A DNA stretch of 64,000 nt, taken from contig NZ_CP095501.1 of NCBI RefSeq assembly GCF_023100725.1, forward strand, positions 496,001 through 560,000, given 5' to 3'. Within the stretch, counting starts at the first letter, position 1, and each line of letters starts with the position of its first letter. The DNA comes from Arthrobacter antioxidans (GTDB taxonomy: Bacteria; Actinomycetota; Actinomycetes; Actinomycetales; Micrococcaceae). Positions 63,241-64,000 of this stretch are shown piece by piece. Under the pieces are notes generated by a model. The model saw only the letters and a program-made list of their open reading frames with translations, did no database searches and was not told the origin of the DNA. Both the position numbers and the translations under genes were made by a program.

Positions 63241-63886
63241 AACGATCCAATCGTTTCTCGAGGACGGTCTGGCCACTGGACAGGACGAGGCAGAACACCC
63301 AGTAGATCGCGGCGGCCTCGAGGTAGACCAGCATGAACTGCTGGGAGAACGCGGCGATCTGCTCCGCCTCGCGGAACAGTTCCGTCACGAGGATCAGCGA
63401 CGCCAGCGAGGTGTCCTTGACGAGGCTGATGAACGTGTTGGACAGCGGCGGCACGGAGACGCGTGCAGCCTGCGGCAGGATGACCCGGCGCAGGGTCAGC
63501 GTGCGGGACATCCCGATGGTGTGGCCCGCCTCCCACTGGCCCTTGGGCACGGAGAGGATCGCGGCGCGCAGGATCTCCGCGGCGTAGCCCGCGACGTTGA
63601 GGGAGAACGCGATGATCGCGCTCGGCCACGGGTCGAGGGTCAGGCCGATCGAGGGCATCCCGTAGAAGATCACGAACAGCTGCACCAGCAGGGGGGTGCC
63701 CCGGATGACCGACACATAGAAGCGGGCGATCCCGGACAGGACGGGCTGGCCGCTGATACGCATGAGCGCGATGACCAGGGCGAGGGCGAGCCCTATCGCG
63801 AAGGACGCGAGCGAGAGCGGGATGGTCCCCGTCAGGCCGCCGGAGAGCATGGGCCAGAAGGAGGTGCGCAGCAGCTCCCAGTCCAT
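63227..63886 (-). CDS. Amino acid ABC transporter permease
   Basis: The product is 219 aa with five predicted helices. It carries the HisM/GlnP family signature (FYVSVIRGTPLLVQLFVIFY) and the EAA coupling loop (EAGHTIGMSRTLTLRRVILP). It forms the channel for the neighbouring ATPase and the binding protein whose end lies at 63941. The start ATG is at 63886. Confidence 0.94.
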   Translation of the reverse strand: MDWELLRTSFWPMLSGGLTGTIPLSLASFAIGLALALVIALMRISGQPVLSGIARFYVSVIRGTPLLVQLFVIFYGMPSIGLTLDPWPSAIIAFSLNVAGYAAEILRAAILSVPKGQWEAGHTIGMSRTLTLRRVILPQAARVSVPPLSNTFISLVKDTSLASLILVTELFREAEQIAAFSQQFMLVYLEAAAIYWVFCLVLSSGQTVLEKRLDRYVAR

Positions 63887-63940
63887 CGGTCAGCGCTCCG
63901 GGCGGGTGCGGCCCGCCGCCGGAGACCGTGGTGCCGGCGT

Positions 63941-64000
63941 CACTGGCTGACGTCGGAGCCGAAGTACTTCCCGGAGATCTCCGCGAGCGTCCCGTCCGCC
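63941..64000 (-). CDS. Amino acid ABC transporter substrate-binding protein, C-terminus (partial)
   Basis: Only the last 19 residues are in the window: DGTLAEISGKYFGSDVSQ preceded by Ala. This is the typical end of bacterial extracellular solute-binding family 3 proteins (KYFG followed by Asp). The gene starts beyond the right edge and precedes the permease in the same direction, completing the operon order binding protein, permease, ATPase. Confidence 0.75.

Overview
The window is high-GC actinobacterial DNA, most likely from Arthrobacter or a close relative in the Micrococcaceae. The rRNA sequences, the high G or C in third codon positions, the DUF3027, DUF3263, DUF4032 and DUF6457 proteins, an MsmK/UgpC-type ATPase, a TcrA-like response regulator and a GroEL with a Gly-Met tail all fit this. 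Species is not claimed.

Layout. 1-4751: the 3' part of one rRNA operon (16S partial, 23S, 5S, terminator). 4752-9600: a gene-poor segment with decayed material (a resolvase with a deletion and two frame changes, short tandem repeats, a two-helix membrane-protein fragment), one small exported protein, one lipoprotein and one intact SAM-dependent methyltransferase. 9670-15628: a complete second rRNA operon in the same orientation, 10,881 bp downstream of the first and nearly identical to it.

15.8-24.9 kb holds an AHSA1-like protein with a GlcD-like flavoprotein, a DUF4190 protein, a DUF4032 kinase-like protein, an MsmK-type ATPase, otsAB (trehalose synthesis), tRNA-Thr, and rsgA preceded by a probable 25-codon leader ORF. 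25-32.8 kb holds a Pro/Thr-rich surface protein, a phosphoesterase, small proteins, a MacAB-like ABC operon, an SDR and several small or membrane proteins. 32.8-41.5 kb holds an Old Yellow Enzyme, an acidic protein, a sugar-type epimerase with an aldo/keto reductase, a FemX-like transferase, a ThrE-like exporter, ung, DUF3263 and a LytR_C protein. 41.6-47.2 kb holds a TM2 protein, CIRCE-controlled groEL, a WXG100 protein and a two-component system.

47.2-55.4 kb is an actinobacterial core block: an XPB helicase with its helicase-associated partner, a cold-shock protein, DUF3027, an MFS transporter and serC. 55.7-58.6 kb has a DtxR/IdeR regulator and then a c-di-AMP (ydaO-type) riboswitch before two tandem secreted NlpC/P60-like proteins. 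58.7-62.4 kb has an HNH endonuclease and a molybdenum-cofactor cluster (mobA, DUF6457, moeA, fdhD). The window ends inside a polar amino acid ABC transporter operon.

Most genes are conserved housekeeping genes. The best leads for new biology are the rsgA leader ORF, a three-arm heat-shock operator before groEL, a palindrome over the promoter between ung and the DUF3263 gene, the riboswitch with its paired atypical Cys/His proteins, and the decayed segment between the two rRNA operons. I saw no CRISPR array, intact insertion sequence, prophage or toxin-antitoxin pair.
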